Shown: in pieces, positions 9,701 to 16,722 of the stretch
Position numbering within the stretch: the stretch's first letter is position 1
How the letters are laid out: each line of letters begins with the position of its first letter
NCBI RefSeq assembly: GCF_001905005.1
Contig: NZ_LWKZ01000012.1
Coordinates: 1,288,817 to 1,352,816 of the forward strand
Direction of reading: 5' to 3'
Length of the DNA: 64,000 bases
Origin: Streptomyces sp. CB02923
GTDB lineage: Bacteria; Actinomycetota; Actinomycetes; Streptomycetales; Streptomycetaceae
The notes under the pieces: generated by a model
What the model was told of the DNA's origin: nothing
Database searches by the model: none
What the model saw: the letters and a program-made list of their open reading frames with translations, nothing else
Made by a program: the position numbers and the translations under genes

Positions 9701-12700
9701 CTCCGGGCACTGGGACGTGGGCAATACGGCGCCGCCCCCGCCGCCCGCGCGGCTCGGCTTCGAGCCCGGCTCCGGGATCGGTGAAAGGTCCGCGGTCCGG
9801 CACGACATCCTCACCGGCGGCGCGAGCGGGCCGGAGGCCGACCTGCGGCTCGGCGCCTGGGAGCAGTACGAGCGGGCGTCGACCGACCTGGCCCGTGCCC
9901 AGGAGAAGGCGGACGGGCTGGTGCCCAAGGCGGGGCAGCCGGGTCCGTCCAAGCCGTCCGCCGCGGCCGTCGGCGCGCTCGACGACCTGGGCGTCAAGCG
10001 CGCCGAGTTCACCAAGGCGGAGACCCGCCTCGACGAGCTGGGCATGGACCCGAACGCCATCCAGCGGCAGATCGACGACGCCAACCACGTGATAGCCGTC
10101 GACCGCGCGCAGCGTGGCGAGTACGTCGGCCCGCTGGGCGGCGGGCCGAACCGGCACACCAACCTGACCCAGGCGTTCGACGACCTGGACGTGGCCGGCG
10201 GCCCGTCCGCGCACCACGTCGACGACCTGGAGATGGCGGAGGCACCCGCCCCGCCCGGCGCGACGGGACCGTACGGCGACCTGGGCCACGGCGGCCCGCC
10301 GACCGCCGGGCCGCTGCCGCGCGACCTGGAATGGCAGCAGGACGTGCCGAACCTCGGCAACCAGGTCAAGCGCGGCGACGTCACCGTCAACGGCGCCTTC
10401 CAGCGGCTGCCCGGATTCGGCGGGCACCCGCTGACACCGGACCAGTACACGAACTGGATCCACGCCAGCCTCGACCGGCAGAACCCGATGGCGTACGTGG
10501 TGAACACCGTCGTCCGGCACAGCGACATCGCCGGGGAAGCGGGACGCCAACGGCTGCGGGACTTCCTCACGGCGATCACCACCGACCCGCGCGGCGAGTA
10601 CCGGGGCAAGTTCGCGGTGGTGATCGGGGTGAACGGCCGTACGGACCAGATGGCGGCGGTCAACGCCGCGGTCCGCGACGCGCTCGACGGACTGGACGAC
10701 GTGCCCTACCCGGTGGCCGCGGTCGGCATCGGCTGGACCGGCAAGGACTTCCCCTTCGGCACCATCCGCAACGTCACCATGACCAGCCCGCCGAGCCGGT
10801 ACCTGGCGCGCTCGATGATGTACGACCCGCACCAGCCCGCGCACCCGTACTTCTCCTTCATGGACTTCGACACCTACCAGCGGCTCGTGCCCGGCGGCGA
10901 CCACGTCTTCCAGCACTTCGTCAAGGAGTTCGAGATGGGCGGCGGCGGCATCCCGCCGCTGCGCCCGCTGTCCATGTCCGGCGGCTACCGCCTGCCCGAG
11001 GGGCACGTGCCGGGCGCCGACACCACCCAGCTCATCGAGGACACCAACAGCCGCCTGGCCGAGGACCACGCCAAGGCCGTGGCAGCCGCCGCCAAGGCGG
11101 GCGGCAAGGGCAAGGGCAAGGAAGCCGGACCGCTGCACACGGTCTCCGAGACCGACCTGCCCGCCTTCGACACCGCCGTCCGCGCCGACATGCGGGCCCG
11201 CACCCGCCTGGCCGGTATCCACCCGCAGCTGCCCTACTCGCCCGAACCCAACCTCTTCACCGACGCCGCCGCGACCCTGCTGGACCGGGTGGGCCCCGGC
11301 TGGCAGCCCATCAGGTTCAGCCCCGGCACCAGCGAGTTCAACGGCCTGGCCGAGACGCTGAACTCCTTCAACGCCTGGGAGCTCAACCGCACCCTGCCGG
11401 TACTGGACCGCTCGGCCTTCCCCGGCGACTCCCTCGTCCACCGGCTCACCGACCGCGAGATCGAGGCCGTCGCCCAGCGCCCCTACGACCGGGTGTACGG
11501 CGCCGACATCGAGACGCCGACAGCAGGGCAGATCGACGCCGTACGGGAGCGGCTGGCCGCCCGGGGGCCGGGCGGCGGCGAGCCGCTGAGCACGTCCGAG
11601 ATCGACGCGGTCAGCCGGCTGCTCACCTCCGGGGAGCTGAACGCCATCGCGACCCGGCAGGCGGAGCGGCTGATCGCCGCGCACACCTACACGCTGCCGG
11701 ACCGCGGTGTGCCCTTCGTGACCGACTTCGAGGGCGCGGCCACCCCCACCGACCTGTCCCGGATGATGGAGGGCATGTTCGGGGACCGGCCCGCGCTGCC
11801 GCAGGACCACAACGACGTCCGGCAGGCGATGGGCCGGATGTTCGGCCGCGACTCGTTCCTGGACGTCGACCCCCAGACGTCCAGGAAGGTCAAGAGCGGC
11901 CTGCACTGGGCCGACCGCAGGGACGACCACCTGCTGAAGAACTCCGCCACCGGACTCTCCCGGGACCCGCTGGCACCCGTCGACCCCGGACACGGCACGG
12001 CCCACTCGCCACGGGACGTCGTGAACGGACTCGACGGCCTGGGAACCGACCGCAACACCTTCGGGTTCAACGTTTCCGCACCCGTCCCGGGCGACGCGGG
12101 CCTCTCACTGCGGGCGGGCCTGCCGCTGAACGACAAGGCGTTCGCGAGCCTGGCGGCGGCGACGCACCCCGAGGCGGCCGGATTCCTGCGCAACCTGCAT
12201 CTCGTCGTCGCCGGGTACCCGCCGGTGCACGCGCCGCCCCGGTCCCTGTTCCACGCCCTGGAGAACGCCGCCGACAGCGGCGGCGGGCCGGGACACACCC
12301 CCGGCGGCCTGCTCGACACCGTGGAGCAGTACCTCAGGAGCAAGCCGAAGGGCAGCAAGGACCCCGTCATCAAGCTGGTGCTGGCCGAGGCGGACCGGGC
12401 CGGGACGAGCGCCCGCGACCTGTTCGCCGCGGTGGCGAGCGGACGGCTCGACCCGCACGGCTCGTTCGCCGCCGGTACGCCGGGCCAGCTCTCGGTGCAG
12501 CTCTACGCCCAGGCACTGGGCGCCCGCGTCCGCATCATCGACGGCGACGGCACGGTGGTGCACGAGGCCGTACCGGGTACGACGGGCGCGCGGACCCGCC
12601 CCCGCCCCGGCCTCGACTTCCGCTGGGAACCCGACCCCGACGGCGGCCGGCACTGGACCGTACGGGAGTCTGACGACATGGAGGAGTCGGCCGACCAGCC

Positions 12701-12785
12701 GGCCAAGCGTCCCCGCAAGGGCAAGGGACGCGCCGGAAGACCTCCCCGGCCGGACGACGAGGACACGACCATGGGCGACGCATGA
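3732..12785 (+). CDS. Giant T7SS-type protein (3017 aa) with duplicated GT-A-like/OTU-like modules
   Basis: The start is the TTG at 3732, with GAAGGGA 6 nt upstream; an in-frame TTG at 3711 lacks a ribosome site. The N-terminus (DWGALGLDGDPTPGDA, then helices to about residue 165) matches the actinobacterial putative T7SS-secretion-signal type. Hydrophobic segments follow at about 166-208, then a Gly/Asn/His-rich region (about 415-600) and Pro/Ala-rich linkers. A helical repeat occurs at about 941-1048, 1128-1256 and 2011-2138. Two homologous ~700-residue modules span about 1293-1997 and 2219-2978. Each contains an alternating strand/helix segment with RN then MDFD (D1450/D1452; D2378/D2380) and ends in an OTU-like segment (S1859...H1993-W; S2838...H2974-W). 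The tail is basic (from K2992). I read a single Cys. It is translationally coupled (ATGA) to the AAA gene. Function is unknown: a toxin-like effector or surface giant. The fold assignments are inference. Confidence 0.8.
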   Translation: MATRPGDWGALGLDGDPTPGDATAITTIADAMRDLATHAGTINHGLKALQQTAGDGQRFIGKTADQLRDMVDDHLHNFVGHVEDSFNQAETALRKYATAVTDAQADADAALTAAQGLDKDDPHLQTHKDRADDAQSTLSSAASTLDKALTSAGSLMVQPVSDCDLFWEAFQWLTIILSVIAIFTGGVLAILAWGMNAVLLIKTIVDFSQGKASGLELGLAFLGVLFPTTKALPVGSILKGLGGVLKGGVEGIAGAGKNIIKEIGHFSSLHNMPKVVVAPIVLGIHAAPAFNVVNGVKGLGNLAKGGWESLAGTAVKDWATVTKNVDGNWNKLGAYAKVTFDRLGRAGIATVVPLDFTEMGVLGFGGAARLAFGERVLGIPQPDLQKLLANAGRTDAALAKGIHTGDFGALAPFRPVGGNGAHFAPGSFVDLSALHFVPGGFHGTSFPGVHIPSVSPGGLTTFPGALVPNNIGGLHLDGLSAFRPGGLGTFNVNGVGNLMPNGIGSFGHGGLNLNIPGNLGGLGTKGLGNVTHVGVNMPHGITVPNGSFGHTGAHFDQPALVTIPDTPGMTTHANGLTVPDVHGAGATQLIQQTDFAAGHVRMDSNLLLSGNTAIDLLKDAHGSSGVLGHVPENTTVHVPETASFDGGFAHGIGDGHSMARGAIGHGEALEDMTFPELQALASGDVAVTAFHGDGISFRIGDAAPRTITADHLAATAPGTPHATGGTGVTGGTGVTGGAETIRPTGVGAHGEAPGLQGAVPPPRTLAKAPADIPATVGAGGAYDPLRMKTPDFKADTAPGAGAEAGTAGTAGTKAAPRPVVNEHDMAMSLLDTGDRKPVPSAGHSATSSNPSGVSALPDLDGAGARGATGPADNSILDLIAHPGGPAKAEDEAAVGIPAAVKATDSAPAPTPAPAPKTGTPGPAPGAKDPGAVTAPPGNRFGGLSGAAAMNQRLRARHDLILGGSVGPEAGAKLNAWAGYEHALSQLGKTERQVDELTPPPGAAAGEPSPAMTEALDDLGVRRAEVAKAETKLDELGIDGPRTRRQIQALTGGMFGEHGLGGGPKPHPQPEPQAVPVVDKGKGKAGFAESEPVPYADKGKGKADFADLGPVPETHIPRPSAQDRLGHTPGSGIGDRAAARHEIVTGGASGPEADLRLGAWERYEQTSADLARAQGTADRLVPGAGHPGPSKPSAAAVDALDDLNVKRAGFHDAEARLGELDMDPSAIRQQIDDANNAIAIDRAQRGEYVGPLGGAPAPHGGDPLPVGPHDWSPDPRTPHALWPEPGTHGAGRTMVNQSFRDLPFAGHQPLTPGDYLSWMRASTGEGRPLSYVVNTIVSHGDIATPGRLQDFLNSITRGLDGYDGRLGVVIGVNGKLEDLAAIHRAMDDALGSAHFDHPLAMVATTFYGDSFPYGTIRNLTMTSPAARSMAHSMMHGGGAGGPSHPYWAFMDFDVYEHTVPSGRHVFAHFDRELNLGPGGAVDDWIKKLPDDTGAAAKGSGDSVTVPGVPGAPPLRPLVMTGGYRVPGKTGETVIVDGVAVDRSAEQLIKETKTRGDTPDGMVFTQQDVDKFASVVDSDMRIRAKMGDMHGLLPYGPEPNLFVDAAVTMVDDVRLGQGAWRPVRFGGGSGEYKGLRERLNYFNAWELDQTLPDVPGNAVAREISAANSALPDRGTAFVADFVNGAVPTDLSRLMSGYYKHGKAGGVGNMPQEHLTPKNVVEHVFARDTFDLDPNLSRAKDGTTIGKLRDDLLKGKSPQQGFRDDPLKPVGIDGRLPEFNEHPRATLDRLGAGLGGDGNTLGLNISLHVPGRTDGLVVGIVPADKRFLSHALVASTEEAAYKRLQNYVIAEVLPKGGLPDDSLLRALPEPPPATAGAKGGRITPGAIPDAPTLLTQVQRQMGKNGFEDLVNDTYTRGLDGRALTNGLVTGRLGPDVSDLGPVERIVLDRYAKAFNRPLEIRGLDGSAHRVDIEARKPGPPLYLTWVPDHGGPHSGHWDVGNTAPPPPPARLGFEPGSGIGERSAVRHDILTGGASGPEADLRLGAWEQYERASTDLARAQEKADGLVPKAGQPGPSKPSAAAVGALDDLGVKRAEFTKAETRLDELGMDPNAIQRQIDDANHVIAVDRAQRGEYVGPLGGGPNRHTNLTQAFDDLDVAGGPSAHHVDDLEMAEAPAPPGATGPYGDLGHGGPPTAGPLPRDLEWQQDVPNLGNQVKRGDVTVNGAFQRLPGFGGHPLTPDQYTNWIHASLDRQNPMAYVVNTVVRHSDIAGEAGRQRLRDFLTAITTDPRGEYRGKFAVVIGVNGRTDQMAAVNAAVRDALDGLDDVPYPVAAVGIGWTGKDFPFGTIRNVTMTSPPSRYLARSMMYDPHQPAHPYFSFMDFDTYQRLVPGGDHVFQHFVKEFEMGGGGIPPLRPLSMSGGYRLPEGHVPGADTTQLIEDTNSRLAEDHAKAVAAAAKAGGKGKGKEAGPLHTVSETDLPAFDTAVRADMRARTRLAGIHPQLPYSPEPNLFTDAAATLLDRVGPGWQPIRFSPGTSEFNGLAETLNSFNAWELNRTLPVLDRSAFPGDSLVHRLTDREIEAVAQRPYDRVYGADIETPTAGQIDAVRERLAARGPGGGEPLSTSEIDAVSRLLTSGELNAIATRQAERLIAAHTYTLPDRGVPFVTDFEGAATPTDLSRMMEGMFGDRPALPQDHNDVRQAMGRMFGRDSFLDVDPQTSRKVKSGLHWADRRDDHLLKNSATGLSRDPLAPVDPGHGTAHSPRDVVNGLDGLGTDRNTFGFNVSAPVPGDAGLSLRAGLPLNDKAFASLAAATHPEAAGFLRNLHLVVAGYPPVHAPPRSLFHALENAADSGGGPGHTPGGLLDTVEQYLRSKPKGSKDPVIKLVLAEADRAGTSARDLFAAVASGRLDPHGSFAAGTPGQLSVQLYAQALGARVRIIDGDGTVVHEAVPGTTGARTRPRPGLDFRWEPDPDGGRHWTVRESDDMEESADQPAKRPRKGKGRAGRPPRPDDEDTTMGDA
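6555..10143 (+). repeat. Three copies of a helical repeat inside the giant gene
   Basis: Copies lie at about 6555-6880, 7114-7497 and 9765-10143. Copies 2 and 3 are nearly identical in protein (shared GGASGPEADLRLGAWE, PGPSKPSAAAV, RAQRGEYVGPLGG); copy 1 is diverged (GGSVGPEAGAKLNAW). Copies 2 and 3 each stand in front of one large module, so repeat plus module duplicated as a unit. Confidence 0.85.
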
Positions 12786-15625
12786 CCACCGCAGAACACC
12801 CGGACACCGGGACGGTCCACACAGTCGCCGCCGGGCACCCGGCGGCGCACGCCACCCTGGGCGCCGCGCTGCACGCGGCCGCGCCCGGCGACGAGATCCG
12901 CATCGCGCCCGGCACCTACGAGGAGGCTCTGCGCATCGACCGTGACGTCGTCCTGCGCGCGGACGGCGGCACCGTCACCCTCGCGGCCCCCGGCGGCGGC
13001 GCGCCCGCGCTGGAAGTGCTGCCCGGCGCCCGGCTGACGCTCGACGGGCTGACCGTACGCGGCGGCGCCGCCGACCGGCCCGCCGTCCTGCTGTCCGGCG
13101 GCGTCACCCACTGGCACGGCGGCGGCACCGACCGCGGACGCCTGGAGGTACTGCGCGAGGCCGCGCTCACCATGACCGGCGCGCGCCTGACCGGCGCGGC
13201 CCTGGCTGGGGCGCTGATCCGCACCATCGGCGCGGTCCGCCTCACCGACTGCACCCTCGAAGGTGCCCAGGGCACCGGCGTGGTGGTGGGCGGCGACTCC
13301 CGGCTGGAACTGACCGGCACCCGCATCAAGGGCGCCACCGGCTCCGGAGTACGAGTCCGCGAGAACGCCCGCATCGTGCTGCGCGACTGCCTCATCGACG
13401 GCGCGGGCCGCAGCGGTCTGCTCTTCGAGGACCGGTCGGCGGCACTGCTCGTGGACTGCCGGATACGGGACTGCGGCGGCGAGGCAGTACGGGTACTGGA
13501 CTCCTCGCCGGTGCCGCCGGACAGCGACCCCTACGAGGCGGCGGGATCGGAAACACCGGCGCAGGCCGACGGCGGACTCCTGCTGTACGGCTGCGAACTG
13601 GCGGGCGCGGGCGCGGACGCCCTGCACGTCGCCGGGTCCGGCGACGCCGTGCTCGACGGCTGCGTCCTGCGCGACGGCGACGGCTCCGGAGCCACCGCGG
13701 GGGAGCGGGCCCGCGTACGGCTGGCCGACACCAGGATCGTACGGACCACCGCCGCCGCGCTGACGGCACACGGAACGGCCCGGCTGGAGGCGCGCGGCAC
13801 GACCGTACGCGGCTCGGCCGCCAACGGCGTGCTGGCCACCGGCTCCGCCACCGTCCTGCTGACCGACGGCGAGGTGAGCGACTGCCGGTACAGCGCCGTG
13901 CACGCGGGCGGCGAAGCCGCGCTGACGCTGACCCGGCTGCGTGCCGGAACCACCCCCGAACACGGACTGCACGCCGTCGCCGACAGCCGCCTCACCCTCA
14001 CCGAGGTGCACCTCACCGACTGCGGCATGTCCGGCCTCGACCTGTCCGGCACGGCGGCCGCCGAAGCCGCCCACCTGTCCGTCGTGCGCTGCCGCAACGG
14101 CGTCGTCGCCGGCTCCGGCGGCACCGTGCGCCTGACCGGGTGCACGGTCACCGACGCCGAACGCGCCGGCCTCACCTTCGGCGGCGGCGAAGCGGAACTG
14201 ACCGGCGGCCGCATCCTGCGCGCCGGCACCGCCGGGCTGGTCTTCCAGGGCGGCGCCACCGTACGGGCCACGGACGTGGAGATCACCGAAGCGGCCGGGT
14301 CCGGCATGGTGGTGGCGGCGGGCGCCGCGCCCGACGTCCGGGCCGTACGGATCCACCGCCCCGGCAAGAACGGCCTGATCGTCGACGCCAAGGGCGCCGG
14401 CTCCTTCGAGGACTGCGAGATCACCGGGCCCGGCTTCCCCGCCGTCCACCTGGGCGAGGCGGCCGCCCCCGTACTGAGCCGGATCCGCGTCCAGGACGCC
14501 GACGCCGACCTGAGCACCGAGGACGGCGCCGAACCGCAGGTCCGCGACTGCGTCTCCTGGCGGGTCGAGGACGCCCGGTGGCCCGCGCCCTTCGCGCCCG
14601 TCCCGGCCACCGCCGCAGCCGCCGCGAGCGGCGCGCAGTCCGTCGGCGCGCCGTCCGGCGACGGCACCACGACGACGGTCCCGCCCACCGAGGCCGACCT
14701 CGACGACCTCCTCGGCGAGCTGCACGAACTGATCGGCCTGGACCGCGTCAAGCAGGACGTCGCCTCGCTCGTCAAGCTGATGCGCATGGTGCAGCGCCGC
14801 GAGGCGGCCGGGCTGGCCGCGCCGCCGCTCAGCCGCCACCTGGTCTTCGCGGGCAACCCCGGTACCGGCAAGACCACGGTCGCCCGCCTCTACGGGCGCA
14901 TCCTGGCCGCCGTCGGACTGCTGGAGAAGGGCCACCTCGTCGAGGCGGACCGCTCCGCGCTCGTCGGCGAGTACGTCGGCCACACCGGCCCGAAGACCCA
15001 GCGGGTCTTCATGGAGGCGATGGGCGGCGTGCTGTTCATCGACGAGGCGTACTCGCTGGCACCCGCCCACGCCACGGGCGGCAACGACTTCGCGCAGGAG
15101 GCCATCGCCACCCTCGTGAAGCTGATGGAGGACCACCGCGACGCGGTCGTGGTCATCGTCGCCGGATACCCGGTGGAGATGGAGCACTTCATCGACTCCA
15201 ACCCCGGCCTCGCCTCCCGCTTCAACCGCACGCTGCTGTTCGAGGACTACGGCACCGAGGACCTGGTGCAGATCGTGGAACAGCACGCGGCGGCCCACCA
15301 GTACGAACTGACCGACGCGGCACGCGACACCCTCGTCGGCTACTTCGACCACGTCCCGCGCGACGGCCGGTTCGGCAACGGGCGCTCCGCCCGCCAGACG
15401 TTCCAGGCGATGACCGAACGGCAGGCGTACCGCGTCGCGGAGAACGACTCGCCGTCCGAGGCGGACCTGCGGACGCTGTCGCAACTGGACGTACCGGAAC
15501 TGGACGTCCCGGCGGAGCTGCCCGGCACCGGCGTACCGCAGCCGCAGTCGCAGCTTCAACCGCAGTCGCAACCGCCGTCGCAGTCGTATCCGTCCGGTCC
15601 CGGCGGGCCCGTCCAGCGGGCCTGA
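12782..15625 (+). CDS. Right-handed beta-helix / AAA+ ATPase (EccA/CbxX-like C-terminus), 947 aa
   Basis: The N-terminal ~600 residues consist of parallel beta-helix rungs (repeated short units such as LTDCTLEGAQGTGVVV and ATDVEITEAAGSGMVV) and begin with a pectate-lyase-like PGDEIRIAPGTYEE. The C-terminal ~300 residues are a CbxX/CfxQ-SpoVK-EccA type AAA+ domain: Walker A GNPGTGKTT, an EYVGHTGPKT pore-loop region, Walker B GVLFIDEAYSL, a NPGLASRF sensor/arginine-finger region and a small C-terminal lid. It ends in a Gln/Pro-rich tail. EccA ATPases act as cytosolic chaperones for T7SS substrates. No signal peptide is present, so the beta-helix is cytosolic. The start codon overlaps the stop of the giant gene (ATGA), implying coupled translation and a dedicated role for that protein. 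Confidence 0.85.
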   Translation: MTTAEHPDTGTVHTVAAGHPAAHATLGAALHAAAPGDEIRIAPGTYEEALRIDRDVVLRADGGTVTLAAPGGGAPALEVLPGARLTLDGLTVRGGAADRPAVLLSGGVTHWHGGGTDRGRLEVLREAALTMTGARLTGAALAGALIRTIGAVRLTDCTLEGAQGTGVVVGGDSRLELTGTRIKGATGSGVRVRENARIVLRDCLIDGAGRSGLLFEDRSAALLVDCRIRDCGGEAVRVLDSSPVPPDSDPYEAAGSETPAQADGGLLLYGCELAGAGADALHVAGSGDAVLDGCVLRDGDGSGATAGERARVRLADTRIVRTTAAALTAHGTARLEARGTTVRGSAANGVLATGSATVLLTDGEVSDCRYSAVHAGGEAALTLTRLRAGTTPEHGLHAVADSRLTLTEVHLTDCGMSGLDLSGTAAAEAAHLSVVRCRNGVVAGSGGTVRLTGCTVTDAERAGLTFGGGEAELTGGRILRAGTAGLVFQGGATVRATDVEITEAAGSGMVVAAGAAPDVRAVRIHRPGKNGLIVDAKGAGSFEDCEITGPGFPAVHLGEAAAPVLSRIRVQDADADLSTEDGAEPQVRDCVSWRVEDARWPAPFAPVPATAAAAASGAQSVGAPSGDGTTTTVPPTEADLDDLLGELHELIGLDRVKQDVASLVKLMRMVQRREAAGLAAPPLSRHLVFAGNPGTGKTTVARLYGRILAAVGLLEKGHLVEADRSALVGEYVGHTGPKTQRVFMEAMGGVLFIDEAYSLAPAHATGGNDFAQEAIATLVKLMEDHRDAVVVIVAGYPVEMEHFIDSNPGLASRFNRTLLFEDYGTEDLVQIVEQHAAAHQYELTDAARDTLVGYFDHVPRDGRFGNGRSARQTFQAMTERQAYRVAENDSPSEADLRTLSQLDVPELDVPAELPGTGVPQPQSQLQPQSQPPSQSYPSGPGGPVQRA

Positions 15626-15682
15626 CCGGCGCCCCGCCGGGCCCGGCCCGTCACCCCCGACCACCCCCAGGAGGAACCCCCG

Positions 15683-16657
15683 TTGTCCCATCCGAACGAG
15701 AGCGCCGGACCGGACCGCTCCGGCGCACCCGACCCGTCCCGGTCCGGTTTCGCGGAGACCTTCGCCAAGGGCGCGCGGACGCCGAAGCGCGGCCTGGCTC
15801 CCGGCCGCCGGGTGTGGAAGACGGCGCTGGGCCTGCCCGTCCTGGCCGGTGTCGGCATCGGCGCGGTGGCGCTCGCCACCCTCGGCGCCTCCCAGGTGCG
15901 CTTCGACGACGGCAAGGAACAGGCCGTCGCCGCCCAGCAGCCGCAGCTGACCAAGACCGGCTCGCCCCTGCCGTCGGCCAAGCCCGGCAAGGCACCGGGC
16001 GAGGCGCCGGGCGCCAAGAAGCCCGGCGACGCGGCCACGCCGGGAGGCGGGGAGAAATCGCCCTCCGGCACGCCCACGGCGCCCAAGAAGAGCCCGAAGC
16101 CCGAGATCAAGAAGCCCGCCCCGCCGCGCGAGGCCAAGGTGACGTACGAAGGCATCGCCGGTCCGGGCTGCCCGACGCCCCCGCGCGGCGGCTACCACCA
16201 GGCCGGCGTCCACGGCGAGGTCGGCGTCGGCTGGTACGGCCTCTCCGGCGGCAGCACCCGCGACGGCGGCTGCAGTGGCCAGTTCACGTCCGTACCGATG
16301 TCCGGCGACCCGAAGAAGGACACCGACAACAACGTCATGTGGTGGTGGGAGCCGGGCCCGCAGTCCCGCAGCTGCCAGGTGTCGGTCTACGTCCCCTCGG
16401 GCCCCAGCGAGCGTGACGTCCAGGGCAGCCCGACGCACTACCAGGTGCTGAGCGACCCCTTCAACGGAGGGACCAAGGTCGGGGACTTCGCCGTCGACCA
16501 GGTCGCGCACCGGGGCAGCTGGCAGTCGGCCGGCACCTTCCCGGTCCGCCAGAACAAGATCGGCGTGAAGCTGATGGACCGCGGCGACAACCACGCGCCG
16601 GGCCGGGACCGTGCCCACCACGGGGCCGGGGCCGTGAAGGTCACCTGCCACGACTGA
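15683..16657 (+). CDS. Membrane-anchored extracytoplasmic protein with Cys-stabilised C-terminal domain (T7SS locus)
   Basis: The TTG start is well supported by AGGAGG 8 nt upstream. There are about 48 cytosolic residues, one transmembrane helix (LPVLAGVGIGAVALATLG), a Lys/Pro/Gly-rich linker (about 95-150), then an extracellular domain with four Cys that could form two disulfides. The C-terminal part (HYQVLSDPF, FAVDQVAHRGSWQSAGTF, IGVKLMDRG, AVKVTC) resembles golvesin-type or carbohydrate-binding beta-sandwich domains of secreted actinobacterial proteins; this is a pattern resemblance only. It is 57 bp downstream of the beta-helix/AAA gene, likely in the same operon, and followed by a strong terminator. 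The role in secretion or cell-surface attachment is unknown. Confidence 0.7.
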   Translation: MSHPNESAGPDRSGAPDPSRSGFAETFAKGARTPKRGLAPGRRVWKTALGLPVLAGVGIGAVALATLGASQVRFDDGKEQAVAAQQPQLTKTGSPLPSAKPGKAPGEAPGAKKPGDAATPGGGEKSPSGTPTAPKKSPKPEIKKPAPPREAKVTYEGIAGPGCPTPPRGGYHQAGVHGEVGVGWYGLSGGSTRDGGCSGQFTSVPMSGDPKKDTDNNVMWWWEPGPQSRSCQVSVYVPSGPSERDVQGSPTHYQVLSDPFNGGTKVGDFAVDQVAHRGSWQSAGTFPVRQNKIGVKLMDRGDNHAPGRDRAHHGAGAVKVTCHD

Positions 16658-16662
16658 TGTCC

Positions 16663-16691
16663 GGTGACGGGCCCGGGGTGGGCCCGTCACC
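16663..16691. terminator. Terminator ending the T7SS operon
   Basis: A perfect 12-bp stem, ggtgacgggccc paired with gggcccgtcacc, around a 5-nt loop, lies 5 bp after the operon stop codon and before the end of the convergent metallopeptidase-like gene. Confidence 0.8.
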
Positions 16692-16722
16692 AGACCGTGC
16701 GCTGCTACGGAACCGTGCGTCG

